This document shows, piece after piece, positions 22,838 to 32,033 of a stretch of DNA of 64,000 bases. Every line of letters starts with the position of its first letter. Position 1 is the first letter of the stretch. A program made the translations under genes and the position numbers. Below the pieces are notes generated by a model. That model searched no databases and was not told the origin of the DNA. It was given only the letters and a program-made list of their open reading frames with translations. The stretch is from Listeria costaricensis (GTDB taxonomy: Bacteria; Bacillota; Bacilli; Lactobacillales; Listeriaceae), in assembly GCF_900183385.1 (NCBI RefSeq), contig NZ_FXUT01000005.1, forward strand, positions 39,044-103,043. The letters run 5' to 3'.

Positions 22838-23185
22838 ATGGCAATAGATATGGTAAGCAGAATAAAAAAATTATGCACAGAATCCCACATAACAATTGCA
22901 GAACTCGAAAGAAAAACAAATCTATCAAATGGGACAATACGGAGATGGAACGAAAAAACACCCGGTATCGACAAAGTTCAAAAAGTAGCTGATTTTTTCA
23001 ATGTATCCGTAGACTATCTTTTAGGAAGAACTGATTTAAAACAACACGGGTCGGAAGAGTACGAAAAAATCATAGAAGGCTATCCAGAAATCTTTACGTT
23101 TGTAAAAGAAAATACTAGTGACGAAAAAGCCATGAATTTGTTAAAAGAGTTCATCAAATTCCAAGAAAAAATGAAAGGTAAGTAA
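22838..23185 (+). CDS. Cro/CI-type repressor of the ICE (ImmR-like)
   Basis: 115 residues with an XRE helix-turn-helix (ITIAELERKTNLSNGTIRRW) and FFNVSVDYLLGRTD, typical of phage and ICE repressors. ATG 22838 is used with GAGGA upstream. It reads from the plus-strand promoter in the operator region and would hold both it and the leftward operon down. In ICEBs1 the partner protease ImmA follows immR; no HExxH protease gene is present here. Confidence 0.88.
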   Translation: MAIDMVSRIKKLCTESHITIAELERKTNLSNGTIRRWNEKTPGIDKVQKVADFFNVSVDYLLGRTDLKQHGSEEYEKIIEGYPEIFTFVKENTSDEKAMNLLKEFIKFQEKMKGK

Positions 23186-23283
23186 GTATTATGATGAATC
23201 ACTATATATAAAACACTTTTTCTCCTTATTTGTGTACATTTAGACAATTTTTGTTCTGTTATCAGCAAAAAGACATATTACAA

Positions 23284-23292
23284 TGTTATAAT
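23284..23292 (+). promoter_or_regulatory. Extended -10 promoter of the small gene before int
   Basis: TGT-TATAAT, an extended -10. It overlaps the first in-frame ATG of the next reading frame (23291), which shows that the ATG is not the real start. Confidence 0.6.
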
Positions 23293-23335
23293 GGATACGC
23301 GACGTCGCACACTTAATAGCGAAGGAGCAAGAATA

Positions 23336-23509
23336 TTGGGAGATAAACATAAAGAAAAGACACCTAAAATTGAAGTCCAAATTTGGGAGAATGAAACAAG
23401 CATACATTTAATGAATAACTGTTACTGGATATTTATTAGGAATTCAAAAGATGGATTGGTTGATGAATGCAAAACAGCTTTTGAAATGTTAATTCAACAC
23501 CTTCAATAA
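23336..23509 (+). CDS. Small protein before the integrase, TTG start
   Basis: 57 residues. AAGGAG lies eight to nine bases before the TTG at 23336. The protein (KIEVQIWENETSIHLMNNCYWIFI) is not recognised. It sits between repressor and integrase, where ICEBs1 has immA; it is far too small for that protease. Confidence 0.6.
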   Translation: MGDKHKEKTPKIEVQIWENETSIHLMNNCYWIFIRNSKDGLVDECKTAFEMLIQHLQ

Positions 23510-23518
23510 GACTTCAAT

Positions 23519-23543
23519 AGCATAGAAAGGCGCCTTCTATGCT
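23519..23543. repeat. Near-perfect palindrome before the integrase
   Basis: AGCATAGAA and TTCTATGCT around AGGCGCC, 45 bases before the integrase ATG. No T-run follows. It may be a control site, hairpin leader, or a recombination arm site. Confidence 0.55.
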
Positions 23544-23587
23544 ACATATTTTAATTTACCTACAACATTTAGGAGGCGTTTAGATAT

Positions 23588-24691
23588 ATGGCTAGTATCA
23601 CTAAACGGGGGAAAAAATGGCAATACCGCATCACTTACTATGATTTTGAAGGTAAAAAGAAACAGACTAGTAAATGCGGATTTTCTTCACGGAAAGAAGC
23701 TAAAATAGCTGCTGACGAAGTAGAATTACGCTTGCATAAATACAAAGGTATTGATTTTTCAGCTGAAAAAATGCTGTTTGTTGATTACTTTAACGAATTC
23801 TTTGAAACTTTTAAAAAAGGAAAACGAACCGAAGCAAACGACAAACACTACCATCTAGCAATAAAGTTCTGCAAGAAATATTTCACCAATCTCACAGTAC
23901 AAGAATTAACACGTGAAAAATATCAGACCGCTATTAATGAATTTGGTAAAACTCATGCAAAAACAACGGTTCAAAAAAGACATACTTACATCAAATCTTG
24001 TATCAAACATGCTATTAATGAAGGAATCATTTTTAAAGACCCTACCTATATGATAGAAATAACTGGTGCAAAAGCAGCGAAGCAAGAGACACAGAAATAT
24101 ATCAATGAAACAGACTTTAAACGAATTTTGCAATATATTAATTCATTAGAAGAGAAATCTATTTCACATTATTTTATTTTGCTTTTAGCCACAACAGGGC
24201 TTAGATATTCTGAATGTGCAGGTCTGACATGGGATTGCGTAAAAAAAGATTCAATAATAATAAACAAAACATGGGATAGTCAATACACAAACAATTTTAG
24301 TAACACAAAAAACTACTCTTCTAACAGAATCATAACAATTGATAGGCAAACACGTACTAATCTAATGTCATTAAAATTATTGCAAAATAATACTACTAAG
24401 CATAACCTGGTCTTTTGCACAGATGGAGACACTCCCATTAGCAATAACGCCGTAAATAAGTCATTGAAGAGTGCCTGTAAACATTTAGGAATTCAGCCAA
24501 TCACTTGTCACGGATTACGACATACACACGGTTCTATACTTCTTTATCATGGTTTAAACATAAAATACATTTCTAGACGACTAGGACACACTGATATTGT
24601 CACTACTCTTCAAATTTACTCACACGTTTTAGATGAGTTAGAACAGATGGAAAGTCGAAAAGTAGATTCCATAATGGAATCCTTACTTTAA
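23588..24691 (+). CDS. int: Tyrosine integrase of the ICE
   Basis: 367 residues: an N-terminal AP2-like arm-binding domain (1-55), SAM-like core-binding domain (62-160) and catalytic domain. The catalytic set is visible: Arg206 (TTGLRYSE), His308 and Arg311 (HGLRHTH), His334 (LGHTDI), Tyr344 (QIYSH). AGGAGGCG precedes the ATG. It reads toward the tRNA-Arg end, the usual layout of an integrase that inserts into a tRNA 3' end. Confidence 0.95.
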   Translation: MASITKRGKKWQYRITYYDFEGKKKQTSKCGFSSRKEAKIAADEVELRLHKYKGIDFSAEKMLFVDYFNEFFETFKKGKRTEANDKHYHLAIKFCKKYFTNLTVQELTREKYQTAINEFGKTHAKTTVQKRHTYIKSCIKHAINEGIIFKDPTYMIEITGAKAAKQETQKYINETDFKRILQYINSLEEKSISHYFILLLATTGLRYSECAGLTWDCVKKDSIIINKTWDSQYTNNFSNTKNYSSNRIITIDRQTRTNLMSLKLLQNNTTKHNLVFCTDGDTPISNNAVNKSLKSACKHLGIQPITCHGLRHTHGSILLYHGLNIKYISRRLGHTDIVTTLQIYSHVLDELEQMESRKVDSIMESLL

Positions 24692-24694
24692 TAC

Positions 24695-24713
24695 GTGCAA
24701 CCAAATGTGCAAC
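24695..24713. repeat. Direct repeats GTGCAAC x2, likely integrase arm sites
   Basis: GTGCAAC at 24695-24701 and 24707-24713, 12 bases apart, directly after the integrase stop and about 120 bases from the tRNA. Arm-type sites of tyrosine integrases have this form and place. Confidence 0.55.
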
Positions 24714-24756
24714 TAATTTTAATAAATATACAATTTCTTTCTTTTTCTATCTACAA

Positions 24757-24802
24757 AAAAAGAGTGATAAATGTTGATACAACAACGTTTATCACTCTTT
24801 TT
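24757..24802 (+). terminator. Terminator after the integrase
   Basis: Arms AAAGAGTGATAAA/TTTATCACTCTTT with T-rich flanks on both strands; it would stop the integrase transcript before the tRNA. Confidence 0.7.
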
Positions 24803-24826
24803 ACTTTTTCTTTCTTTTTCTCAAAA

Positions 24827-24898
24827 CGTCCCCTGCAGGAATCGAACCTGCACTTAATCCTTAGGAGGGATTCGTAATATCCATTTTACTAAGGGGAC
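24827..24898 (-). tRNA. tRNA-Arg (CCU anticodon), ICE attachment site
   Basis: 72 bases on the minus strand. Acceptor GTCCCCT/AGGGGAC, anticodon stem AATCC/GGATT with loop CTCCTAA (anticodon CCT), T arm TGCAG-GTTCGATT-CTGCA. CCA is not encoded. The ICE joins at the 3' half, so the inner att core is within about 24827-24870 and keeps the tRNA whole. The matching copy at the other ICE end is outside the window. Confidence 0.95.
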
Positions 24899-24923
24899 AC
24901 GCTGAAAAAACATCAGCGAGACT

Positions 24924-24953
24924 ATTTTACCATAGAAAAAAGGTCTGTGACAA
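24924..24953 (-). promoter_or_regulatory. Promoter of the tRNA-Arg gene
   Basis: TTGTCA (24948-24953), 18 bases, TAAAAT (24924-24929) on the minus strand. A short hairpin CGCTGA/TCAGCG lies between it and the tRNA. Confidence 0.6.
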
Positions 24954-24972
24954 TGAAATCTTTTCCACATGC

Positions 24973-25020
24973 AAAAAAAGTTTGAAGCGCGCGGCTCGCA
25001 CCACTTGCTTCAAACTTTTT
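24973..25020 (-). terminator. Terminator of the PTS/DUF871 operon
   Basis: Arms AAAAAGTTTGAAGC/GCTTCAAACTTTTT with a T-run on the minus strand. Confidence 0.8.
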
Positions 25021-25022
25021 GT

Positions 25023-26105
25023 TTATTTTTCGATTAGGCGGAAATGCTGCCACGGGCGAATTTGTTCAAGTAGGTACCGTTCTTCCGGGATAATCCGTGC
25101 CACGATATTCGTGTTGCCGGAATTTTCCATGGTTTGAAGGGCCACTTGCATTTCACCTTTATAGCGTTCATAACCGTTATTATCAACCGTTACATCGCCC
25201 AGTTCGATTTGTGCTGTGTCATGTGCAGGGAAATCAAACTGTTTGAAATGAACACGTGTCATCGTCGAGCGAATCACATAGGCAGAAACGTCTCCGCGAT
25301 TGAAGTGTTTTTGCGTCAAAACAAGTTCTTTTTCCACATCTGTTGCGCCCGGTAAAAATTCCACACGCAATGTGAGTTCATTACGATTTAGCTCACCCAG
25401 TGCTTTTAGTTCTTCTTCCGAGGCAAACATGTTCCCAACAATCACGTCATCAATCAAACCGGTGTTCCAAAGGTCTTTTGCTTGGACAACGATATCTTGA
25501 CCGCGATGCTCTTCTAGCGTTGGCAATCCGCCGTCTACAACAAACCACGGGCCATATTCGCCACTATTTGAAGAAACGAAAGCTGCTGTACGCAGATTCA
25601 TATCCTTGAATTGCTTGCTCGTTTTCAGGAAATGTTCGCGGGATAATGCGGTATAACGACGCGGATAGAAGTTATGGCAACCGATAATATTCGAGACGTT
25701 GGCTTGATAAGAAAGGATATTATCGACATATTTTGTCCCGTTACTAATATTTAGCTCAATCATCAAATCATTATCATCAAAACTCATCGCCGCTTCCTCT
25801 GAGCCGGAAAAGCCCAAATCGAGCCGAAGTCCAGAGAGGCCGATCTCTTTAAACCGATCCAACTCCTGATACGTGATATTGAGTGATTCAAAAACGGTCG
25901 GGTCGACATCGGCAATCACTTCAAAGCCTAACTCATTCGCACGCTGACAAATTTTTTCCAGCTTGGCGAATTCTTCTTTGTCGTTTGCAGAAATCAGACA
26001 AGTAAAAATCCGGCTAAAGCCATACTTGGCGGCCGTTTCAATATAATTCATTGATTCTTCAAGCGATACATGTTGCGGAAAAACAGAAATCCCTAATTTT
26101 CTCAT
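25023..26105 (-). CDS. DUF871 protein (MupG-type 6-phosphoglycosidase family)
   Basis: 360 residues. LGISVFPQHVSLEESMNYIETAAKYGFSRIFTCLI starts a TIM-barrel; the C-terminal part is a smaller beta domain, as in DUF871. The characterised member MupG of Staphylococcus splits MurNAc-6-phosphate from a disaccharide brought in by a PTS. Here it is the last gene of a PTS IIB-IIA operon, so it probably cleaves a phosphorylated disaccharide. The sugar is unknown. ATG 26105 has GGATG upstream. Confidence 0.85.
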   Translation of the reverse strand: MRKLGISVFPQHVSLEESMNYIETAAKYGFSRIFTCLISANDKEEFAKLEKICQRANELGFEVIADVDPTVFESLNITYQELDRFKEIGLSGLRLDLGFSGSEEAAMSFDDNDLMIELNISNGTKYVDNILSYQANVSNIIGCHNFYPRRYTALSREHFLKTSKQFKDMNLRTAAFVSSNSGEYGPWFVVDGGLPTLEEHRGQDIVVQAKDLWNTGLIDDVIVGNMFASEEELKALGELNRNELTLRVEFLPGATDVEKELVLTQKHFNRGDVSAYVIRSTMTRVHFKQFDFPAHDTAQIELGDVTVDNNGYERYKGEMQVALQTMENSGNTNIVARIIPEERYLLEQIRPWQHFRLIEK

Positions 26106-26129
26106 CAAAAATCATCCTTTCAAGGCGAC

Positions 26130-26432
26130 TTATTTACTCCGATAAAGGTCAACAATCTCTTTCGCTAAGTCTTTAAATGTGATGGCATTCATCAAGTGAT
26201 CCTGCGCATGCACTAAAAGAAGCGATACTTCTGTTTTTTCACCACGTGCTTCGCCTTGAATAAGGGCTGTTTGCGAATGATGTGCTTCTAGTAAAGCGTC
26301 TTCTGCTAGTTTGATTTGTTCGTCTGCTTTTTCGAAATCACCTTTTTTGGCTGCCTCGATGGCTAACATTGCATCGCTTTTAGCGTTCCCACCAAATACG
26401 ATCAAGCTCATAATTGTTTGTTCTAAATCCAT
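26130..26432 (-). CDS. PTS lactose/cellobiose-type EIIA
   Basis: 100 residues, all helical, with SLIVFGGNAKSDAMLAIEAAKKG and LLLVHAQDHLMNA, where the His is the phosphorylation site of the lactose/cellobiose IIA family. It is between the IIB and DUF871 genes. No IIC gene is in this operon. Confidence 0.92.
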   Translation of the reverse strand: MDLEQTIMSLIVFGGNAKSDAMLAIEAAKKGDFEKADEQIKLAEDALLEAHHSQTALIQGEARGEKTEVSLLLVHAQDHLMNAITFKDLAKEIVDLYRSK

Positions 26433-26468
26433 TTTTTGACACGTCCTTTTCCAGAATTAACCGTAAGA

Positions 26469-26777
26469 TTAGTCTCTCATCATGAATAGTGCCTGATTCA
26501 GCACTTTTTCACCATCCATCGTACCATAATCGATTCCATCAATAATGGCGACAGGAATTTCGAGAGATTCCATCTTCCGTTTTAAATTTTTAGCTAAATA
26601 ACGAACTTGTGGCGCTAATAAAACGACTTTTACACCCTTTATATTTTTATCTACGTCAGCCTCGGCCACTGCAAGTACCGTAATCTCCAAATCTTTCGCG
26701 GCAATGGCTTCTTCCATTTTTTTTACGAGCAAGCTTGTAGACATACCGGCTGAACAAATGAGCATAATTTTCTTCAT
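26469..26777 (-). CDS. PTS lactose/cellobiose-type EIIB
   Basis: 102 residues. MKKIMLICSAGMSTSLLVKK has the phosphate-accepting Cys8. The ATG at 26777 has GGAGG six bases upstream; longer frames are not needed. It is the first gene after a sigma-54 promoter. Confidence 0.92.
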   Translation of the reverse strand: MKKIMLICSAGMSTSLLVKKMEEAIAAKDLEITVLAVAEADVDKNIKGVKVVLLAPQVRYLAKNLKRKMESLEIPVAIIDGIDYGTMDGEKVLNQALFMMRD

Positions 26778-26819
26778 TTTCTTCCTCCAAGTTGTATTTC
26801 GCTTTACGCGATATATTAT

Positions 26820-26837
26820 AAGCAAGAATCATGCCAA
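26820..26837 (-). promoter_or_regulatory. Sigma-54 promoter (-24/-12) of the PTS operon
   Basis: On the minus strand TTGGCATGATTCTTGCTT: GG and GC are exactly ten bases apart, close to TGGCAC-N5-TTGCT. It lies 43 bases before the IIB start and next to the gene for a sigma-54 activator. Confidence 0.85.
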
Positions 26838-26886
26838 AAGCAAGGTCTGCTTCATGCGATTCCAGCGTCTTCCTTGTTACACATGT

Positions 26887-26924
26887 AAAAAAATAAGTGT
26901 GTAATCCCTACACACTTATTTTTT
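26887..26924 (-). terminator. Terminator after the LevR-like gene
   Basis: AAAAATAAGTGTGTA/TACACACTTATTTTT with T-run on both strands. Confidence 0.8.
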
Positions 26925-29608
26925 TATGATTCTGCTTCTTCGCCAACTTTATTATTCAGCATCATCTGCGTCAAATAGGCGATTTCTGACTGCGGAATCG
27001 TAATGTCATATTCTTCTTCGACATTCTCCATCATTTGCTGCGTGACTTGCATTTCGACAATATGCATTTTGGCAAACTCGCTGAGATCCGGGAATTCCCG
27101 GTCGACTGCGCCTAGTTTCACGCGTTCAATCAAGAAGGCCAGATGGAGAATCATCCCGATATCGACGCCGGGTTCCAAAATAATATTCAACTGCAGCTGC
27201 AATTCAGAAATGACTTTCCGCAAGAAATAAACCAGCTCTTCTGCAGAGCCGACCGCTTTCAAATTTCCTTCAAGAGAAGCAATGAGTTTTTCATAGGGAA
27301 CCTCATCATTGATAATTCGTTTGACGATGTCTAGACCACCTTCTGAAAATACTTCGATCGCACTGAAAAATGGAATGTCGCGATATTCAAACTCTACTGA
27401 GCCCATGATCGCCAAAATATTGTATTCCTCCATCAGTTGATCAATCCGCTCACGAAATGCTTCCTTATGCAGAAATTGCAAGACGACAATCTCAACTTTA
27501 CTGCTGTCAATCACGGGAGCCACACGAGCGCGCAGTTTTTCGGCCACGCCTTCCCCTGTAAAGCAGGTGAAAATGACGGCATTTTTGATGGGTTTCGCCC
27601 GAAGAACATGGGCTTTATATTTGTTTTCAAAGAGCTGCTGACAACTTTGATAGATGTCCTCGAGACCGCGTCCTAGTGAGGCTTTGCGGATTGCTTCGAG
27701 CACAACAGGCGTACTGGCCATCGTGACGGTTTTGGTACGAATGCCCATCTCTTCGGTCAACATATTGCCAAAAGATGTCAGGGAACCCATGTCGGATAAA
27801 ATCAACACCCCTTTTTGCGGATTCAGGGTGGCGACTTTTTGCTTCACTTTTTCATACATCGTTTTAACTTCCATCGTAAGTGGCATGTCCATCGCGATTC
27901 CACTGTCAATGCTGAGCAGCTCCTGCACCGTTTCGACCATACTGGTGGCCGTGGAGCGTCCGTGCATCATCACAATGACTTCTACCTGAGACTCATTGTC
28001 ATACATGGATTCGCCGACTTCTTCGGTCAAAAACATCGTTAAAAAGCCAATTTCATCAAAAGGTATTTCGATCGCAAGCGACTGCTCAATCATGGAAGAG
28101 ATATCAATGGCTGCTTGAAATTCTTTCGGATATTTTTTACGGACATTATTGAGATCTGGATGGATGATATGCTTCTGCTCACGGATCCGCTCGATCGTGC
28201 TTTGCAGATGCAGCGAGAAGGCAAAGCGCATCTTGTCATTGTAATTTCTGCCCAAGCGTTTTTCAGCCATGGTATACACTTTTTCCGTGATATCCCAGAT
28301 GGCCGGGTCGATGATTTCTTTGGCCGTCTGCTGGGTTGGAAGCTGTACCATATAGTCATGGAAATACTGATCGACGTCAATATAGAGCTCTTCTTCCAGT
28401 TCAGACTGATCCTTGCCTTCTTTTAACAATTGTTCTGCTTTCTTTTGGATCGCCTGATAGACGTCATCCACTTCGGTCAACTGAATGTCCGCTTCTTCGG
28501 CAACCTCGGCAAATTTAAAGATCGTTTTGTTCACATCAATCAACCGGTTCAATTTTTCCGGTTCGTCTTTCATATGCAAAAGACCTTTTTGGACGTGAAT
28601 CGGCAAATCGTCCTGTTCGATCAGAATAAAATTCGCGGTTTTCGTTTTATAATGCAGAAAAGCCTTCGCACAGGCAAGCTTAAGATCGCGCTGCAGCTGC
28701 CCGACATTGGCACTGGCATGATAAAGTAAAAAAGCAATTAGTGCTTTGCGGTGCACTCGAATCGTCTGCTGAAGTCTGGTGGCTTCCTGACGCAGGAAAA
28801 AATCGACCAGCTGGTAGCGTTCTTCCAGATTGCGTTCTGAAAGCGGCGGCAGTGTGATCGTCATGGGAATCCGGCGCGTGAATGTTTCCAGTAAAAAGTT
28901 GTCAGGTGACTCTGTTGTCGCACCAATAATCTGTACTTGGGCGCGATGAACGGCTGAACTTTCACCGAGTGGCCGATACTCCCCTCTGTCAATGAATGTA
29001 AATAGCATTTCCTGCCCTTCCGGTGGCAAGCGATGAATTTCATCTAGGAAAAGAATACCGCCATCTGCTTTGGCCAGTAAGCCTTCACGCGTTTCTTCTG
29101 CTCCGGTATAGGCTCCCTTGATGACCCCGAAAATATGGCCGAAGAGGAGCTGCGGATTTTGCGCATAGTCTGCACAGTTGAATGACACGAATGGTGCCGT
29201 CCGTGGAATCATTTCTGACTCGCGGGCAAATTGATACATGCATTCGGCAAACATGGATTTCCCTGTACCGGTCTTTCCTAAAATAAGTGTGTGCAAACCA
29301 TTGGGCGGATATAGAATGGCTGCTTTCGCCTGTTGGATGCTGACTTTTAAGCTTTGATCCGAACCGATCAAGCGGTCAAATGCAGACTCCTGTTCAAACG
29401 GCTCCACTTCCGCCTGGGCAGTTTGCAGCGCCTGATACAAAACTGGTTTCCCTGAGAGTTTTTCAATTCGGTGCTCTTTAAAAAGATCATTTAGATAACG
29501 GCTGGCATTGGCCCGGTCCATTTGCAGGGCATCCCCGACCTCGCTTGCAGAGATCTTTTTGCCAAATTCATTTAAATAGCGTAATACTTCTTCTTTTCTA
29601 CTTGGCAT
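26924..29608 (-). CDS. LevR-type sigma-54 activator with PRD and PTS domains
   Basis: 894 residues. Order: N-terminal winged helix (1-60), AAA+ domain with Walker A GKTGTGKS, the sigma-54 contact motif GAYTGA, and FLDEIHRLP, then PRD1, EIIA-Man-like domain ([12 protein letters not shown]), EIIB-like part, and PRD2. It would open the -24/-12 promoter of the IIB gene and be tuned by PTS phosphorylation at PRD and EIIA/B histidines. The operon it faces is downstream in the same direction, after a terminator. Confidence 0.93.
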   Translation of the reverse strand: MPSRKEEVLRYLNEFGKKISASEVGDALQMDRANASRYLNDLFKEHRIEKLSGKPVLYQALQTAQAEVEPFEQESAFDRLIGSDQSLKVSIQQAKAAILYPPNGLHTLILGKTGTGKSMFAECMYQFARESEMIPRTAPFVSFNCADYAQNPQLLFGHIFGVIKGAYTGAEETREGLLAKADGGILFLDEIHRLPPEGQEMLFTFIDRGEYRPLGESSAVHRAQVQIIGATTESPDNFLLETFTRRIPMTITLPPLSERNLEERYQLVDFFLRQEATRLQQTIRVHRKALIAFLLYHASANVGQLQRDLKLACAKAFLHYKTKTANFILIEQDDLPIHVQKGLLHMKDEPEKLNRLIDVNKTIFKFAEVAEEADIQLTEVDDVYQAIQKKAEQLLKEGKDQSELEEELYIDVDQYFHDYMVQLPTQQTAKEIIDPAIWDITEKVYTMAEKRLGRNYNDKMRFAFSLHLQSTIERIREQKHIIHPDLNNVRKKYPKEFQAAIDISSMIEQSLAIEIPFDEIGFLTMFLTEEVGESMYDNESQVEVIVMMHGRSTATSMVETVQELLSIDSGIAMDMPLTMEVKTMYEKVKQKVATLNPQKGVLILSDMGSLTSFGNMLTEEMGIRTKTVTMASTPVVLEAIRKASLGRGLEDIYQSCQQLFENKYKAHVLRAKPIKNAVIFTCFTGEGVAEKLRARVAPVIDSSKVEIVVLQFLHKEAFRERIDQLMEEYNILAIMGSVEFEYRDIPFFSAIEVFSEGGLDIVKRIINDEVPYEKLIASLEGNLKAVGSAEELVYFLRKVISELQLQLNIILEPGVDIGMILHLAFLIERVKLGAVDREFPDLSEFAKMHIVEMQVTQQMMENVEEEYDITIPQSEIAYLTQMMLNNKVGEEAES

Positions 29609-29721
29609 ACACTCGACTCCTTTAACCCCTTGTCCTCTTTATTATAACCATTTCACGTAAAAAGGCGCAATACAACCGCTTCTTCCTGGCTGATAAAAGT
29701 GGACAAGAAAAAGGCGGGCGA

Positions 29722-30900
29722 TTATTTCTCCCGCTTTTTGCGTTTACCACCTGACCTGTGCGACTGATGCGGTTTCTTAGATACTGGCTTTTTTTCTGCC
29801 GTTTCTGCTGTCAGTGCACCTTGATAAAAACGAACCTTTTCACCTGTCAGATGCTGTTCTTTTAAATACTGTTTCAAAATTCGGATCTCACGGGCATTCA
29901 CAAAACTGATCACTGTCCCGCTTTTTTCCATCCGTCCGGTTCGACCTGAGCGGTGGATGTATTCTTTTTCATTACTCGCTAAATCATAGTGGATGACATA
30001 TGGAAGATCTGGAATGTCCAAGCCGCGTGCTGCAATATCCGTCACGATCAGATAGGTCAATGTCCCGTCTTTAAAGGCTTGCAGTACTTTTTGACGCATT
30101 TCTTTTGGAATCTCGCGGTGAATGCCTGCCGCTTTGACCCCATCGTAGGCCAATTTTTCGAGCAAAATATCCATGCGCGCTTTATCACGGACAAACACAA
30201 GACCACGCATACCGGCCACATGACTGATGCGGCGTAGCAAGATCGGCTTTTCACGATTTTCCACTTCCATAAACTGATGCTTGACTTGCGCGCGCGCTTC
30301 CGGTTTGGCTTTTTCTTCAAACAAGAGTGGCTTCTCGCTCAGCTGTGCGAAAAATCGGTCGGCGGTTTCAAGATGTGTAGCAGAAACCAGCACGAGCTGT
30401 CGGTCTCGTTTGGCACTTTGGACGATCGACAGGGTGGTGTCAAAATGGTCTTTTGACAGGAGTTCGTCGCATTCATCCAGTGTGATCGTGTGAACCTCAT
30501 GCATTTTGATTTTCTTCTGCTGAATCAGTTCTTTTGCCCGCCCTGGTGAGGCGACAATGATTTGCGGTTTCTTTTTGAGTTTTTCGATCTGCCGCTTGAT
30601 GTTGGCACCACCGATTAGCGGTGTCACAGTTATTTCCTTATCCGTCAGCCAACTGCGGACGACATCGGCAATCTGCATCACAAGTTCATGACTGGGGGCT
30701 AAAATCAACCATTGCAGTTCTTTTTTTGAAGTGACTTTTTCTAAAATCGGTAGTGTATAGGCAACTGTCTTGCCGGTGCCGGTTGGGGCGATGGCTAAGA
30801 CATTCTGCTGTTCTAAAATGGGCTGGTAAATGGCTGTTTGAATCGCCGTCGGATTACCGTAGCCATGACTTTCCCATAACGCTTTCCATTTTTCGTTCAT
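29722..30900 (-). CDS. DEAD-box RNA helicase (DECD variant)
   Basis: 392 residues. Q motif GNPTAIQTAIYQP, motif I APTGTGKT, Ia APSHELVMQI, motif II DECD, motif III SATH, motifs V-VI RGLDIPD and HRSGRTGR, then a basic tail (PVSKKPHQSHRSGGKRKKREK). Motif II is DECD rather than DEAD. L. monocytogenes has a helicase of this kind next to the LevR-like gene (lmo1722 as I remember), linked to 50S assembly and cold growth. An overlapping hairpin GGCGGG/CCCGC-TTTTT at the stop would end transcription. Confidence 0.93.
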   Translation of the reverse strand: MNEKWKALWESHGYGNPTAIQTAIYQPILEQQNVLAIAPTGTGKTVAYTLPILEKVTSKKELQWLILAPSHELVMQIADVVRSWLTDKEITVTPLIGGANIKRQIEKLKKKPQIIVASPGRAKELIQQKKIKMHEVHTITLDECDELLSKDHFDTTLSIVQSAKRDRQLVLVSATHLETADRFFAQLSEKPLLFEEKAKPEARAQVKHQFMEVENREKPILLRRISHVAGMRGLVFVRDKARMDILLEKLAYDGVKAAGIHREIPKEMRQKVLQAFKDGTLTYLIVTDIAARGLDIPDLPYVIHYDLASNEKEYIHRSGRTGRMEKSGTVISFVNAREIRILKQYLKEQHLTGEKVRFYQGALTAETAEKKPVSKKPHQSHRSGGKRKKREK

Positions 30901-31026
30901 AATCGGACTCCTTTTCTGCTTCTCTACTCACTATAGCAAAAGAATGCACTTCTTGCTACTTGAAATCATCTTCTGATCGCGGACATAAATCAGCAGAGAA
31001 CAATTGATTTGCTCTCTGCCAGTCTT

Positions 31027-32019
31027 TTATTTCTTTTCTGCATCAAACCAAATATCATTCTGATGCCGAAGTTCATTTGAAACCCGTAATACTTTCAGAC
31101 TTAAATCTGCCAAATATTCATAGCTGTCTCGATCCTTTTGAGTGATGATTCTTGCAAACTCCTCCGCCTCATATTGCATGTCATTGTCAATTACCGGCCA
31201 GGCTAGTTCCTCCGATGCCGAACCGTCGTGCGCCAAGAAGCGGATCGTTTTGATGGAGGTTAGCGGATCAATCCACAGCGTCCCCTTCTCCCCGTATATC
31301 TCGCTTGGCAATTTGGAGGTGCTATTTTTGCCCTGATTGATCGTAACGTGGAAATCAGGGTAGGAAAGAATGATCGGACCGCCCCCATCAACACCTGTCA
31401 CGATTTTTCTGGCAAAGTAGTGCGCACTCTCTGGCTCCCCAAACAAAGCAACCGCTGTGTAGAGCGGGTAAACGCCCAGGTCCACAAGTGAACCGCCTGA
31501 AAATCGCAGAGAGAAAATATTGGGCTCCTCTCCAGCCAAAACGGCATCATAACGGGAGGAATATTTCATATAGGTCAGTGTGGCACCGTGCAGCTTGCCA
31601 ATTCGCGGCAGATTTTCCTGCAGGCGTTTGAAATTCGGTTCTTGCAAATGTCGAGCGGCTTCAAAGAGAAAGACACCCTGATCCCGCGCGACGGTATGGG
31701 CATGCTCCAATTCTGCAGTTGTTGAAAAAATTGGTTTCTCGACGATCACATGCTTGCCGGCTTCCAGAAGTTGAATGGCATGTTCGTAATGAAGCGCATT
31801 CGGCGAGGCGATATACACGGCATCCACCTGGTCGCTTGCTGCAAGTTCTGCAATATCCGCAAATAGAACAAGATCGCGATGATACTTTTCAGCAAATTTG
31901 GCGGCCTTTTCGCGCGTTCGTGAATAGACGGCTGTAAGTGTCCATTTGCCCGAATTCTCGGCCCCCTCAATAAATGAATCGGTAATCCAATTGGTTCCCA
32001 TAATGCCAAGCTTTAACAT
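31027..32019 (-). CDS. Gfo/Idh/MocA-family oxidoreductase
   Basis: 330 residues: Rossmann domain at the start (KLGIMGTNWITDSFIEGAE), AVYIASPNALHYEHA, and the family's EKPIFSTTAE with the catalytic-type Lys. It would act on a sugar or polyol with NAD(P). It follows the broken LacI gene by 14 bases in one operon, so its inducer sugar is probably its substrate; which one is unknown. Confidence 0.9.
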   Translation of the reverse strand: MLKLGIMGTNWITDSFIEGAENSGKWTLTAVYSRTREKAAKFAEKYHRDLVLFADIAELAASDQVDAVYIASPNALHYEHAIQLLEAGKHVIVEKPIFSTTAELEHAHTVARDQGVFLFEAARHLQEPNFKRLQENLPRIGKLHGATLTYMKYSSRYDAVLAGEEPNIFSLRFSGGSLVDLGVYPLYTAVALFGEPESAHYFARKIVTGVDGGGPIILSYPDFHVTINQGKNSTSKLPSEIYGEKGTLWIDPLTSIKTIRFLAHDGSASEELAWPVIDNDMQYEAEEFARIITQKDRDSYEYLADLSLKVLRVSNELRHQNDIWFDAEKK

Positions 32020-32033
32020 GTTACTGCCTCCTT

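Noticed and set aside
23291..23335. ATG start for the small gene before int
   Set aside because: The ATG overlaps the -10 element TATAAT; TTG 23336 has a good ribosome binding site.
1..24898. CRISPR array
   Set aside because: No regularly spaced direct repeats; repeats seen are operators, hairpins or gene duplications.
25400..25609. Plus-strand frame opposite the DUF871 gene
   Set aside because: No start signal; DUF871 frame is intact.
27437..28729. Several plus-strand frames opposite the LevR-like gene
   Set aside because: No ribosome binding sites or known motifs; the minus-strand frame is a complete multidomain regulator.
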